From positions 1,550,001-1,614,000 of the forward strand of contig NZ_CP040748.1 in NCBI RefSeq assembly GCF_006007965.1: 64,000 nt of DNA, written 5' to 3'. How positions within the stretch are numbered: the stretch's first letter is position 1; every line of letters begins with the position of its first letter. Made by a program: the position numbers and the translations under genes. Below are positions 20,826 to 28,476 of this stretch, one piece after another. Source of the stretch: Nocardioides jishulii (GTDB lineage: Bacteria; Actinomycetota; Actinomycetes; Propionibacteriales; Nocardioidaceae). The notes below the pieces were generated by a model. It ran no database searches. It was not told the DNA's origin and was given only the letters and a program-made list of their open reading frames with translations.

Positions 20826-20945
20826 GCCACCCCTCCTGAAGGGTTCGTGTGGCACGAGAATCCACTAATCCAACTCCGCAGGACCCGGGACACACCATAC
20901 CTGGCCATCGTTCCCATCCTGACTGATCAAGCGGAACCAAACCCA

Positions 20946-21164
20946 GTGCGATTCAACGTACTGGCTCACCGGTTCGGCAAGGCAACGCTGCTCGACGAGG
21001 CGGGACTCATCGACCCAGGGTTCGACACCCGGGTCCTCGGACAGATGGTGTCCACGCTCGGCCGGTTCCGCGACGATGAGATTCCAGTCGATGCCGAGGA
21101 GGCTGATGAACTGCGGCGCTTCTTCGCCGCGTGGGCCACCGAACTCGTTCTGGACCAACCTTGA
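20946..21164 (+). CDS. Short unknown ORF beside the IS right end
   Basis: 72 residues from GTG 20946 (MRFNVLAHRFGKATLLDEAG…). The open frame extends upstream into the IS inverted repeat, so this may be the tail of a gene truncated by the insertion rather than a complete one. The product is soluble and acidic (DDEIPVDAEEADELRR). No ribosome binding site stands out and no family is recognised. Confidence 0.3.
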   Translation: MRFNVLAHRFGKATLLDEAGLIDPGFDTRVLGQMVSTLGRFRDDEIPVDAEEADELRRFFAAWATELVLDQP

Positions 21165-21205
21165 TCGCCGCCGGCCGCGCTGACGACGGGCCGGGACTGG
21201 AAGGT

Positions 21206-21227
21206 CTCCATAAACTCTCCACAAACC
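21206..21227. repeat. Tandem 11-bp repeats, right arm of element 1
   Basis: CTCCATAAACT directly followed by CTCCACAAACC, matching the tandem pair at 17253-17274. The 21228-21353 stretch between these repeats and att copy 2 holds no gene I can support. Confidence 0.5.
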
Positions 21228-21353
21228 ATCGGCAAAACACCCTGAATGATCCGATATGCTGGGGTCCAGCACGTCGCTCAAACCCTTGAAATCACGAGGG
21301 AATCCGTCAATTTTCCGGAATCTGGGGCCTTCACAAAGTAGGCCCGATCCCTC

Positions 21354-21392
21354 CAGGGGGTCGCAGGTTCAAATCCTGTCAGCCCGACCGAA
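21354..21392 (+). repeat. att copy 2 (tRNA-Pro 3' end duplicate)
   Basis: 39 bp identical to 17112-17150. The bases before it do not continue the tRNA (CTC instead of GGT), so it is an att junction, not a second tRNA gene. Confidence 0.88.
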
Positions 21393-21393
21393 A

Positions 21394-21431
21394 ACCGCCT
21401 CTGGCCAGCGGAAACGCTGGTCAGAGGCGGT
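21394..21431. terminator. Hairpin after att copy 2
   Basis: ACCGCCTCTGGCCAGCG pairs with CGCTGGTCAGAGGCGGT across GAAA; 17 bp with one G-U. It has the same role and position as the hairpin behind the tRNA, but a different stem sequence. It can also terminate the integrase transcript coming from the right. Confidence 0.75.
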
Positions 21432-21464
21432 TCGTCATTTGACACTAAAGGGCCTCTTCCCCAC

Positions 21465-22700
21465 TTAGTCCCCTTTTATTCGGTCGTCGGCGCCCTCTTG
21501 AGGGGGGCTTTCGTCGTCCGTCCCAGGTGCTCCGGGAGCCTTGCCGAGGCGCTCCAGGAGGGCCGAGGCGTCCGCTGCCAGGGTCGGCTTGGAGATGTAG
21601 AACCGGCGCGTGATCTCGGATGAGGTGTGCCCCAGTTGCTGGGCGGCGACCTCGGGGTTCAGCTCCTGGGCGATCAGGGTTGCCACCGTCTTGCGGAACG
21701 TGTGGGGAGTGACCCAGTCCAGACCGAAGTCGGAACGGATGGCACGCCAGCGCCGCTGGACCTTGGAGACCTGTTGCCACGTGTCGTTGCGGGTCGGGAA
21801 CACGGCGTCGATCGCCGACGGTGCCGCTTGGGTGCGGCGTCGACGTAGCGCCTGGGCTGCGAACTCGGGCAATGCCACGGTGCGGACGCTGGCGTCGGTC
21901 TTCGGGGTGGCCTTACGGTAGGTCCCCTTGGCCTTCTCGTTCTTGATGGTGCCGTTGAGGACCACCACCGGGGGTGAGGAATCCAGGTCGAGGTCGCTCC
22001 AGCGCAGGGCCAGCACCTCTCCGATGCGCGCGCCGGATCCCAGCATGACGTCGATGATGGTGGCCATGTCGCTCGTGGCCCGAGGGCCAGGACGATGCTC
22101 CTCCTCCCATGCCCTGAGCGCACGGCGCACCATCTCCAGGTCCTCCACCGTCAGGGTGCGCACCTCCTGGCGTTCGCGATGGACCTTGGACGTCTGGTGG
22201 ACGGGGTTGACCACGAGCGCGTCGTGGCGCACCGCCAGGCCGAACATCGCTCCCAGGACAACCTTGGTCTTGCGTTGGCGGTTCACGCTGACCTGCCGCA
22301 AGCGCAGGATGAAGGAATCCAGACGGCCAGTGGTGACCTCGCTGAGCTTCAGTCCTCCGATCTCGGGGATGACGATGTTGTCGAGGACTCGCTGGTACTC
22401 GTTAATCGTCGTGTTCTCGAGGCGGCCTTCGTCGCGCAGATGCTGGATCCACGTCTGCGCCAGCTTGGAGACGGTCGTACTGGAGGTGATCGCACTCTCG
22501 CGAGGGGTGGACCGGTCGGCCAGCTTGACGCGCAGAGCTCTGTCCGCCGCTGCGCGGGTGGTTCCTGTGGCCGTGACCTCCCGCACCACGCCGTCGAGGT
22601 CACGGATGCGTGTACGTGCACGCCATGCGGTCTTGCGGGGCTGGGTGAAGGTGAAGTCGCCCCACGTGCCCACCGGCAGGCTCGGCCGGCCGACTGACAT
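21465..22700 (-). CDS. int: Tyrosine recombinase / phage-type integrase
   Basis: 411 residues. An N-terminal arm-binding stretch (MSVGRPSLPVGTWGDFTFTQ) and a core-binding domain (TVSKLAQTWIQHLRDEGR, about 90-170) precede the catalytic domain. The active site is complete: Arg in LGSGARIGEVLALRW (about 227), HTFRK (about 334), His in LGHTSSEITRRFYI (about 361) and the Tyr in the same stretch. A strong AGGAGG precedes the ATG. It sits 72 bp from att copy 2 and 10 bp after the excisionase gene, so it is the likely enzyme for the tRNA-Pro site. Confidence 0.93.
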   Translation of the reverse strand: MSVGRPSLPVGTWGDFTFTQPRKTAWRARTRIRDLDGVVREVTATGTTRAAADRALRVKLADRSTPRESAITSSTTVSKLAQTWIQHLRDEGRLENTTINEYQRVLDNIVIPEIGGLKLSEVTTGRLDSFILRLRQVSVNRQRKTKVVLGAMFGLAVRHDALVVNPVHQTSKVHRERQEVRTLTVEDLEMVRRALRAWEEEHRPGPRATSDMATIIDVMLGSGARIGEVLALRWSDLDLDSSPPVVVLNGTIKNEKAKGTYRKATPKTDASVRTVALPEFAAQALRRRRTQAAPSAIDAVFPTRNDTWQQVSKVQRRWRAIRSDFGLDWVTPHTFRKTVATLIAQELNPEVAAQQLGHTSSEITRRFYISKPTLAADASALLERLGKAPGAPGTDDESPPQEGADDRIKGD

Positions 22701-22710
22701 GGCTTCCTCC

Positions 22711-22995
22711 TCAGCGAGGGTGACTGCGGCGGGAGAGTGAGGTCCCGTCCCGGGGCGCGGGAACCGTAGGGCTTCCCTCGTCGTCGGTGAAGCTCTCGGC
22801 GTGGTCTTCGATCCAGGCGTCGAGGTCGGCGAGACGGTACCTCAGGTTCCCTGCCATCTTGACCGCCCGCGGTCCGTAGCCGACCCGTTGGGTCCGCCAC
22901 GTGTACAGGGTGGCCTTGGGGATGGACAGGTAGGTCGCTGCTTGGTCGATCGTCAGGATCGTGCACACCGGCGAGGTGTCAGGTGTCGTACTCAT
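22711..22995 (-). CDS. xis: Excisionase / HTH DNA-binding protein
   Basis: 94 residues. The winged HTH ILTIDQAATYLSIPKATLYT, then GPRAVKMAGNLRYRLADLDAW, matches the same family as the gene at 17373. The C-terminal tail is basic and disordered. It lies directly upstream of int on the same strand, so the two form an operon. Expected role: recombination directionality factor. Confidence 0.82.
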   Translation of the reverse strand: MSTTPDTSPVCTILTIDQAATYLSIPKATLYTWRTQRVGYGPRAVKMAGNLRYRLADLDAWIEDHAESFTDDEGSPTVPAPRDGTSLSRRSHPR

Positions 22996-23076
22996 GGTGC
23001 TCTCCTTCGTGGTCGTGGGGACAGGTTTGTCCCTGCGCTACTCAGGTGCACGTCGGTCGCCGAACCTGTGGATGAG

Positions 23077-23099
23077 GCCTCCGCCGGCGGGCCGGAGGC
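23077..23099. terminator. Small hairpin in the xis upstream region
   Basis: GCCTCCG and CGGAGGC form a 7-bp stem with a 9-nt loop, followed by TTTGG on the + strand. The surrounding 22996-23185 holds no supported gene. Confidence 0.35.
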
Positions 23100-23185
23100 T
23101 TTGGCATGGCCGTGCGCTTGGCTCCCGGGTGGCCCGCGTGGTGGGTAGGTCTAGCGGGTGCCGAGGGACGTTTCTGGAGGAAGTG

Positions 23186-23338
23186 TCAGGCGTCGGGCTC
23201 GATAACGACCTGGACGTCCGGGCAGACGTCGACACCAGTCTGTGTCTCGTCGTGTGGCGCCGAGGTCCCGGAGGCTAGAACGATCAGTCGCTCAACCGTG
23301 CTTCGTGGCGTGTAGGGGCGGCGGTATCCGTTGCGCAT
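23186..23338 (-). CDS. 50-residue unknown ORF in element 2
   Basis: Starts at ATG with GAGGA 6 bp upstream on the minus strand (MRNGYRRPYTPRSTVERLIV…) and ends CPDVQVVIEPDA. It is divergently ordered with nothing nearby and in the same orientation as xis-int. Small ORFs like this are common in actinobacterial integrative elements. No family recognised; coding status is uncertain. Confidence 0.35.
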   Translation of the reverse strand: MRNGYRRPYTPRSTVERLIVLASGTSAPHDETQTGVDVCPDVQVVIEPDA

Positions 23339-23399
23339 GGCGGTCCTCAGAACGTCGGCGGTTGCTGGGCAGGCCGAATCGTGGGTCGTGCGGTCGGTT

Positions 23400-24036
23400 G
23401 GTCAGGACCACGGGTTCGGACCGTGGCGATCTCCGCCCTGATGGAGTCCCATGCGTTGGGGTGCAGGCCGTTTTGTACGAGTGTGGTCGCCGAAGGCGGT
23501 ATCCCCAGCAAAGGCCGCTGTTGCGACCTGGCCGAACGCCGAGGCCCGCCGCTGCGAATGGCACCTCACCCGGAACCTCCTCAAGAACCTCCCGAGCAGG
23601 GCCCGCGAGAGCCCGGATGACCCGCTCAGGGCGCTGCTGAGCCGTGCCAAGGGGAGCGTGGAGGGCTGGAAGGCGTACCTCGACGGCACAACGTCCGCGC
23701 CGCGGCAGAACGCGGGTGGGCGGCAGCGCTGAAGGCTGCGAGCCTGAACGACCACTTCAAGCGCCACCAGACGACCACCCGGCCGCCGGTGGCGCCGCAC
23801 TCCACCGGGTCGCTCGAGGAGCACTTCCGTCGCCTGAAGTCGGCGATCGGGGACCGCTGAGCGCGGAGACGAACAGGCGCCGCGCTGATGCCTTCCTGCT
23901 GCTCCTGCCGATGCCGAAACGACTGGGCGAACGAGCTTCGCTGGGCCGAGGTCATCCGCGCCTACCTGGACGAGCGTCGTGGCTTCGCACCGCATCAGCG
24001 TCGTCACCCCGACCGGGGCGGCAGCCCGCGTCTCCG
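23400..24036 (+). pseudogene. Decayed transposase with several frameshifts
   Basis: Three pieces in different frames read like one protein of an actinobacterial DDE transposase group. The first is ARRCEWHLTRNLLKNLPSRA (about 23546-23605). The second is HSTGSLEEHFRRLKSAIGDR (ending near 23860). The third is ANELRWAEVIRAYLDERRGF, ending GGSPRLR (about 23937-24036). No continuous frame joins them, so at least two indels have occurred, and the 5' end is missing. The exact family is not assigned. Confidence 0.55.
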
Positions 24037-24065
24037 GTTAGCTGCGCGCCCGCGCTCGGGAGTTC

Positions 24066-24371
24066 CTACTCCAGGTTGAGCACGGAGAACAGCACCAGGA
24101 TCGCAGCCAGCGCCAGGGGCAGTACAGCGAGCGCTCCGAGCGCCAGGCCTGCCCCGAACCGCCGCAGCGCGGGTCGGGCAACCGCCAGGGCGCCAGCGGC
24201 GAGCGCGATGAGCGTCAACGCGGGCACAACGGTCGTTTCCCAGGAGTACAGGTCGACCGTGGTCGCCTGCAAGAAGAACAGGGCCCATATCAAGGCTCCC
24301 GCGGCAAGGCCCCACAGCACGCCAGCCCGGAGGGTACGCGGCTCGGTCTCGTTCTTCAGCTGATCGCTCAT
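24066..24371 (-). CDS. Small four-helix membrane protein, unknown
   Basis: 101 residues from ATG 24371 (MSDQLKNETEPRTLRAGVLW…); an in-frame ATG 9 bp upstream is an alternative. Hydrophobic segments: VLWGLAAGALIWALFFLQA, VVPALTLIALAAGALAVA and GLALGALAVLPLALAAILVL. This is a convincing small integral membrane protein of unknown function, at the right side of element 2. Confidence 0.55.
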   Translation of the reverse strand: MSDQLKNETEPRTLRAGVLWGLAAGALIWALFFLQATTVDLYSWETTVVPALTLIALAAGALAVARPALRRFGAGLALGALAVLPLALAAILVLFSVLNLE

Positions 24372-24583
24372 GGGCTGCATGGTGCACGACCAACGCCCTC
24401 GAGCATTCAGGTTTCGCCGACTGCGTGACACCGCTGTTGTCCACGATCTTGAGCCTGACGTGTCGCCGCTAGACGACATACGTACCGCGTTCGACCGGGG
24501 AAACCGTTCTTCGTCGATCCCAGAGGTATCTGGTCACCGCTCTGACCAAGCGGAAGAATGCGGCGGCAAGATCCCGGCAGGTT

Positions 24584-24802
24584 TTACCCCAGGACGACGC
24601 CTGTCGTGGCAAGCACCAGTTGAGCTTTGTACCGCCAGTCTCCGGCGTAACCGTCGCTGCAGGTGTCGCCGCATTGGAAGACGGCGAGAAAGACGGCAAT
24701 GACCAGCAGGTACGCGAGCCCTGCGGTTGCCCCGAGTGACACGGCTGCGCGGGCCAGTCGTCGTCCGTTGCGGTGTCGACGTTCCATGGCTGCCTGGTTC
24801 AT
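24584..24802 (-). CDS. Small membrane protein, unknown
   Basis: 72 residues from ATG 24802 (MNQAAMERRHRNGRRLARAA…). One or two hydrophobic segments (AVSLGATAGLAYLLVIAVFLAV), then a Cys pair (FQCGDTCSDGYAGDWRYK) that would face outside, then another short hydrophobic end. The open frame runs further upstream across att copy 3, but that part is not family-like. Low certainty that it is expressed. Confidence 0.4.
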   Translation of the reverse strand: MNQAAMERRHRNGRRLARAAVSLGATAGLAYLLVIAVFLAVFQCGDTCSDGYAGDWRYKAQLVLATTGVVLG

Positions 24803-24890
24803 GCTGTGAAGGATTGGCAGGCGTCTGGGGGCGACGCAGAGGAACGGTCCTTGTCCGGCGAGCCGGTCGGCGGCTAGGCCGAGCGATTCC

Positions 24891-24907
24891 TGCCTGTCAG
24901 CCCGACC
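24891..24907 (+). repeat. att copy 3 (17-bp tRNA-Pro 3' end remnant)
   Basis: CCTGTCAGCCCGACCGA is identical to the last part of the other two copies. It is preceded by unrelated sequence, so it is a short crossover remnant at the right end of element 2. Confidence 0.7.
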
Positions 24908-24920
24908 GAGAAACCGCAGG

Positions 24921-24956
24921 TCAGAGGTCGCTTTCACTGGGAAGTGAAGGCGGCCT
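24921..24956. terminator. 15-bp hairpin after att copy 3
   Basis: AGAGGTCGCTTTCAC pairs with GTGAAGGCGGCCTCT (two G-U wobbles) across TGGGAA, followed by TCCTCATTTT. It is the third different hairpin placed just behind a tRNA-Pro 3' end copy. The 24957-25096 stretch that follows holds only a 12-codon ORF (ATG 25062) with a good AGGAGG, possibly the cut-off start of a lost gene. Confidence 0.7.
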
Positions 24957-25096
24957 CTTCCTCATTTTCGGCGTGTTCGACTACACCTGCTGACAACGCC
25001 CGCACTCTCCTCGGTGGCAAAGCCGTACGTAGTTCAGGGACTCTCACAGGAGGCAAAGGACATGGCGGCACGCAGGACCAAGCGCGTGGATGCGCG

Positions 25097-25768
25097 CTAG
25101 TCGACACGTTGCGCCTGACACATGTCCCTGTCATCGATGGCGTCTCCACAGAGGATGGTCTGCCAGCGGTACTCCAACGTGTACTTCCGGCCGCCAGCCT
25201 CGTAGTCGACATGGGTGACCTCCACTCGGGTCCCTGCACGCCCCACCTTGATCTCGGTCAGCATCTCGACCCAGCCGTTGTCGGGGGCCGGGTGGTCCGA
25301 GCACGGGACGTCGATCGTCACGGGGAGATCGCGCGAGGCGTGGCCGCCGTTCGTGCCGACATCCGTCCTTCCGTCGAAGTCCGGGTACACGCCGTAGGCG
25401 TCACCGAACTGGCCTCCCCACCCGGAGGGGCGCTGGTCCAGCGGCGGAGTGAAGGTGAACAGTGCACGGATCTGGAGCGGTGGGGGCGACGCCTCGTGGC
25501 GCACCGCAGTGATGGTGGCGTCCTCGACGCCGTCGACACAGGGGTGAGCCCATCCCGAGGTCGCCCACCAGGGCGTGTGGCCAGGTGCTGTGGTCGACTT
25601 CCCGCCCCCGCCCACCAACATGGAGAGTGGTCAATCGCCCTCCTCGTGCACGGCCCGTGGAGCCCGGGAGTCACCTGTGTGCAGAGCGATGGCCCCCGCT
25701 GCAGCCGTCATGAGGACGAGGGAGGTGGCTGCTCCCCAGCGGACCAGCCGCCTCCGAGGGTGCGACAT
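25097..25768 (-). pseudogene. Exported/anchored protein gene with in-frame TGA
   Basis: From ATG 25768 the frame reads MSHPRRRLVRWGAATSLVLM…, a basic start plus one hydrophobic segment (signal or anchor), up to …VHEEGD. Then TGA (complement of 25631-25633) is followed in the same frame by PLSMLVGGGGKSTTAPGHTP and about 175 further residues ending CQAQRVD. The second part has normal coding bias and paired Cys (VPCSDHPAPDN, ILCGDAIDDRDMC), as in secreted proteins. Either a single nonsense change broke one gene, or the ATG at 25621 starts a separate soluble form. No family recognised. Confidence 0.5.
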
Positions 25769-25831
25769 GCGGCTTCCCCGATCGCAGGTAGTGGTGCCTG
25801 GCGCTGTTGCCTCGGCTCTGGAGCGTCCAAG

Positions 25832-25872
25832 ATGCCACGAGCTCGACGCCGACGTACGCCGATCGGAACCTT
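25832..25872 (+). pseudogene. Third integrase N-terminal fragment
   Basis: MPRARRRRTPIGTFGG repeats the integrase start seen at 17610 (RPRTPIGTFGE); the DNA GTACGCCGATCGG-ACCTTCGG is shared. Homology stops after about 14 codons. The rest of 25769-26012 shows no gene. Confidence 0.55.
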
Positions 25873-25988
25873 CGGTGGATCACCTCCCTCCCTGCGTCCG
25901 GCGAAAGAGCTCATGGCCGGGAGCCGGTCTAGACGAGGTCAGGCCCTGGCGGTTCTTGCCCGACCCGTCAGTTCAGGCTCGCAACGGG

Positions 25989-26018
25989 GTCGACGCGGGC
26001 ATCGGACGCCGGTAGCGT
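25989..26018 (+). promoter_or_regulatory. Promoter of xfp-ackA (leaderless type)
   Basis: GTCGAC (25989-25994), an 18-bp spacer, and TAGCGT (26013-26018), then 6 bp to the ATG. Transcription would begin at or next to the A of the start codon. Confidence 0.5.
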
Positions 26019-26024
26019 CCAGCC

Positions 26025-28472
26025 ATGGGTGGACGCAACGTCACGACCAGCACTGTGGGTGGAAAGCCTCTGGGCAGGACGGAGCTGCGCCGCATCGACG
26101 CGTGGTGGCGCGCGGCGAACTACCTGTCGGTGGGTCAGATCTACCTGATGGGCAACCCGCTGCTGCGCGAGCCCCTGCGGCCCGAGCACGTCAAGCCGCG
26201 CCTGTTGGGTCACTGGGGGACCACCCCCGGCCTCAACTTCGTCTACGCCCACCTCAACCGCGCCATCGTGGCGCGCGACCTCGACATGATCTACGTGATG
26301 GGTCCGGGCCACGGCGGGCCAGGCCCGGTGGCCTCGGGGTGGTTGGAAGGGACCTACAGCGAGGTCTACCCGGACGTCAGCCAGGACCTGGCCGGGATGC
26401 GTCGCCTCTTCCGACAGTTCTCCTTCCCCGGAGGGATCCCCAGCCATGTGGCTCCCGAGACTCCCGGCTCCATCCATGAGGGAGGAGAGCTGGGCTACTC
26501 GCTCTCGCACGCCTACGGGGCATCGTTCGACAACCCCGACCTCGTGGTCGCTGCCGTCGTGGGGGACGGGGAGGCCGAGACCGGACCCCTGGCCGCGAGC
26601 TGGCACTCCAACAAGTTCGTCGATCCTCGTCGCGACGGTGCCGTCCTCCCGATCCTCCACCTGAACGGCTACAAGATCGCCAACCCCACCGTGCTGGCGC
26701 GCATCTCGCCGGACGAGCTCGACGCGCTGATGCGGGGGTACGGACACGCGCCGTACGTCGTGGAGGGGTCCGACCCGGACGAGATGCACCAAGCCTTCGC
26801 CGCCACCTTGGACCACTGCCTGGACGAGATCGGCGACATCCAGCACGAGGCCCGCACCGCGCGTCGTCAGCCCGTCGCCAGACGCCCGTGGCCGATGATC
26901 GTGCTGCGTTCCCCGAAGGGATGGACCGGTCCGGAGGAGATCGACGGCCACCGCGTCGAAGGCTCCTGGCGGTCGCACCAGGTGCCGTTCGCCAACGCCC
27001 GGGAGGACGACGCGCACCGCGCCGTCCTCGAGGAGTGGATGCGCAGCTACAAGCCCGAGGAGCTGTTCACCGACGACGGGGCACCGGTCCCCGACATCGC
27101 CGCGCTGCACCCGGTGGGCGAACGACGGATGAGCGCCAACCCCCACGCGAACGGAGGCCGGCTGCTGCACGGTCTGGACATGCCCAACTTCCGTGACCAT
27201 GCGGTGGAGGTGGAGTCGCCCGGGACCGGAGCGGTGGAGGCCACCCGGGTGCTGGGCGGGTTCCTGCGAGACGTGATGGCGGCCAACATGGACCGCTTCC
27301 GACTCTTCTCACCCGACGAGAACAACTCCAACCGGCTCCAGGACGTCCTCGACGTCACCGAGCGCACCTGGAACGCCGAGACCCTGCCGGACGACGACCA
27401 CCTGGCCGTCGACGGGCGGGTGATGGAGATCCTCTCCGAGCACACCTGCGAGGGCTGGTTGGAGGGCTACCTGCTGACTGGCCGGCACGGGCTCTTCTCC
27501 TGCTACGAGGCCTTCATCCACGTCGTCGACTCGATGTTCAACCAGCACGCGAAGTGGCTGAAGGCCACGAACGAGATCGGGTGGAGGCGGCCGATCGCGT
27601 CGCTGAACTACCTGCTCACCTCGCACGTGTGGCGCCAGGACCACAACGGTTTCTCGCACCAGGACCCGGGCTTCGTCGACCACGTCGTCAACAAGACGGC
27701 TGACGTCATCCGCATCTACCTCCCGCCGGACGCCAACACGCTGCTCTCGGTGGCCGACCACTGCCTGCGCAGCCGCCAGTACGTGAACGTGGTGGTGGCT
27801 GGCAAGCAGCCCGCGTTGCAGTACCTCACGATGGACGAGGCGGTCGTCCACTGCGCCAAGGGCATCGGAATCTGGGAGTGGGCCAGTACCCACCCGGACC
27901 GGGAGCCCGACGTGGTGATCGGCTGTGCGGGAGACGTCCCGACGATGGAGGCCCTGGCAGCGGTGGACCTGCTGCGCGAGTTCTTCCCCGACCTCGCCAT
28001 CCGCTTCGTCAACGTGGTCGACCTGATGCGGCTCCAGGACGAGAGGGAGCACCCCCACGGCCTTTCCCACGCCGATTTCGACGCGCTCTTCACCCGCGAC
28101 AAGCCGGTCGTCTTCGCCTACCACGGCTACCCGGTGCTCATCCATCGGCTGACCTACCGGCGGCACAACCACGCCAACATCCACGTCCGCGGCTACAAGG
28201 AGGAGGGCACCACCACCACGCCGTTCGACATGACGGTGCTCAACCAGCTGGACCGCTTCGACCTGGCGATGGACGTGATCGAACGTGTTCCCCATCTGGA
28301 GACGGTCGGTGGGGCCGTCAGGGGACTGTTGCAGGACAAGCTCGTCGAGCACCGAATGTACGTCCGTGCCCACGGGGAGGACATGCCGGAGGTCAGGGAC
28401 TGGCAGTGGCAACGGGGTGGGGGACCGGAAGTGGTGACGGCGGACCCTGAGCAGAACGCGCCGGAGGGCTGA
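26025..28472 (+). CDS. xfp: Phosphoketolase (xylulose-5-P / fructose-6-P)
   Basis: 815 residues, the full family length. A thiamin-diphosphate enzyme that splits xylulose 5-phosphate and/or fructose 6-phosphate with phosphate to acetyl phosphate. Typical stretches: [19 protein letters not shown] (~65), [13 protein letters not shown] (~90), the ThDP-binding [19 protein letters not shown] (~180) and [12 protein letters not shown], with [13 protein letters not shown] (~540) in the pyrimidine domain. ATG at 26025 lies 6 bp after a -10 hexamer, so no ribosome binding site is expected. ackA follows 4 bp later, giving a two-step acetyl-phosphate-to-acetate/ATP shunt. Relative preference for the two sugars cannot be read from sequence. 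Confidence 0.96.
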   Translation: MGGRNVTTSTVGGKPLGRTELRRIDAWWRAANYLSVGQIYLMGNPLLREPLRPEHVKPRLLGHWGTTPGLNFVYAHLNRAIVARDLDMIYVMGPGHGGPGPVASGWLEGTYSEVYPDVSQDLAGMRRLFRQFSFPGGIPSHVAPETPGSIHEGGELGYSLSHAYGASFDNPDLVVAAVVGDGEAETGPLAASWHSNKFVDPRRDGAVLPILHLNGYKIANPTVLARISPDELDALMRGYGHAPYVVEGSDPDEMHQAFAATLDHCLDEIGDIQHEARTARRQPVARRPWPMIVLRSPKGWTGPEEIDGHRVEGSWRSHQVPFANAREDDAHRAVLEEWMRSYKPEELFTDDGAPVPDIAALHPVGERRMSANPHANGGRLLHGLDMPNFRDHAVEVESPGTGAVEATRVLGGFLRDVMAANMDRFRLFSPDENNSNRLQDVLDVTERTWNAETLPDDDHLAVDGRVMEILSEHTCEGWLEGYLLTGRHGLFSCYEAFIHVVDSMFNQHAKWLKATNEIGWRRPIASLNYLLTSHVWRQDHNGFSHQDPGFVDHVVNKTADVIRIYLPPDANTLLSVADHCLRSRQYVNVVVAGKQPALQYLTMDEAVVHCAKGIGIWEWASTHPDREPDVVIGCAGDVPTMEALAAVDLLREFFPDLAIRFVNVVDLMRLQDEREHPHGLSHADFDALFTRDKPVVFAYHGYPVLIHRLTYRRHNHANIHVRGYKEEGTTTTPFDMTVLNQLDRFDLAMDVIERVPHLETVGGAVRGLLQDKLVEHRMYVRAHGEDMPEVRDWQWQRGGGPEVVTADPEQNAPEG

Positions 28473-28476
28473 GGGC

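Larger units (their letters stand above)
19662..20864 (-). mobile_element. IS3-family insertion sequence, 1203 bp
   Basis: The ends are imperfect inverted repeats: TGGATTCTCAGGCCAC at the left and TGGATTCTCGTGCCAC at the right (14 of 16 identical). Between them lie orfA and orfB in the IS3 arrangement on the minus strand. The flanks (GGA left, CTA right) show no target duplication, so one end may have been rearranged since insertion. Confidence 0.85.
17112..21392. mobile_element. Integrated element 1, between tRNA-Pro att copies 1 and 2
   Basis: About 4.2 kb bounded by 39-bp direct repeats of the tRNA 3' end. Contents: excisionase-like HTH gene, an integrase start fused to an RHS/toxin module, a putative immunity gene, an IS3-family insertion and one short unknown ORF. 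Tandem 11-bp arm-type repeats lie near both ends. The integrase is truncated, so the element could not excise by itself, though the integrase of element 2 may recognise the same core. Confidence 0.7.
21354..24907. mobile_element. Integrated element 2, between att copies 2 and 3
   Basis: About 3.5 kb with an intact tyrosine integrase next to att copy 2, its excisionase, a 50-residue ORF, a decayed transposase and two small membrane-protein genes. The right boundary is set by a 17-bp remnant of the tRNA end, so the right end is less certain than the left. Confidence 0.6.

Noticed and set aside
20847..20945. Start of the short ORF inside the IS inverted repeat
   Set aside because: The first residues come from the IS end; any original gene start lies elsewhere or is lost.
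21354..21392. A second tRNA-Pro gene
   Set aside because: Only the 3' half is present; upstream bases do not form an acceptor, D or anticodon arm.
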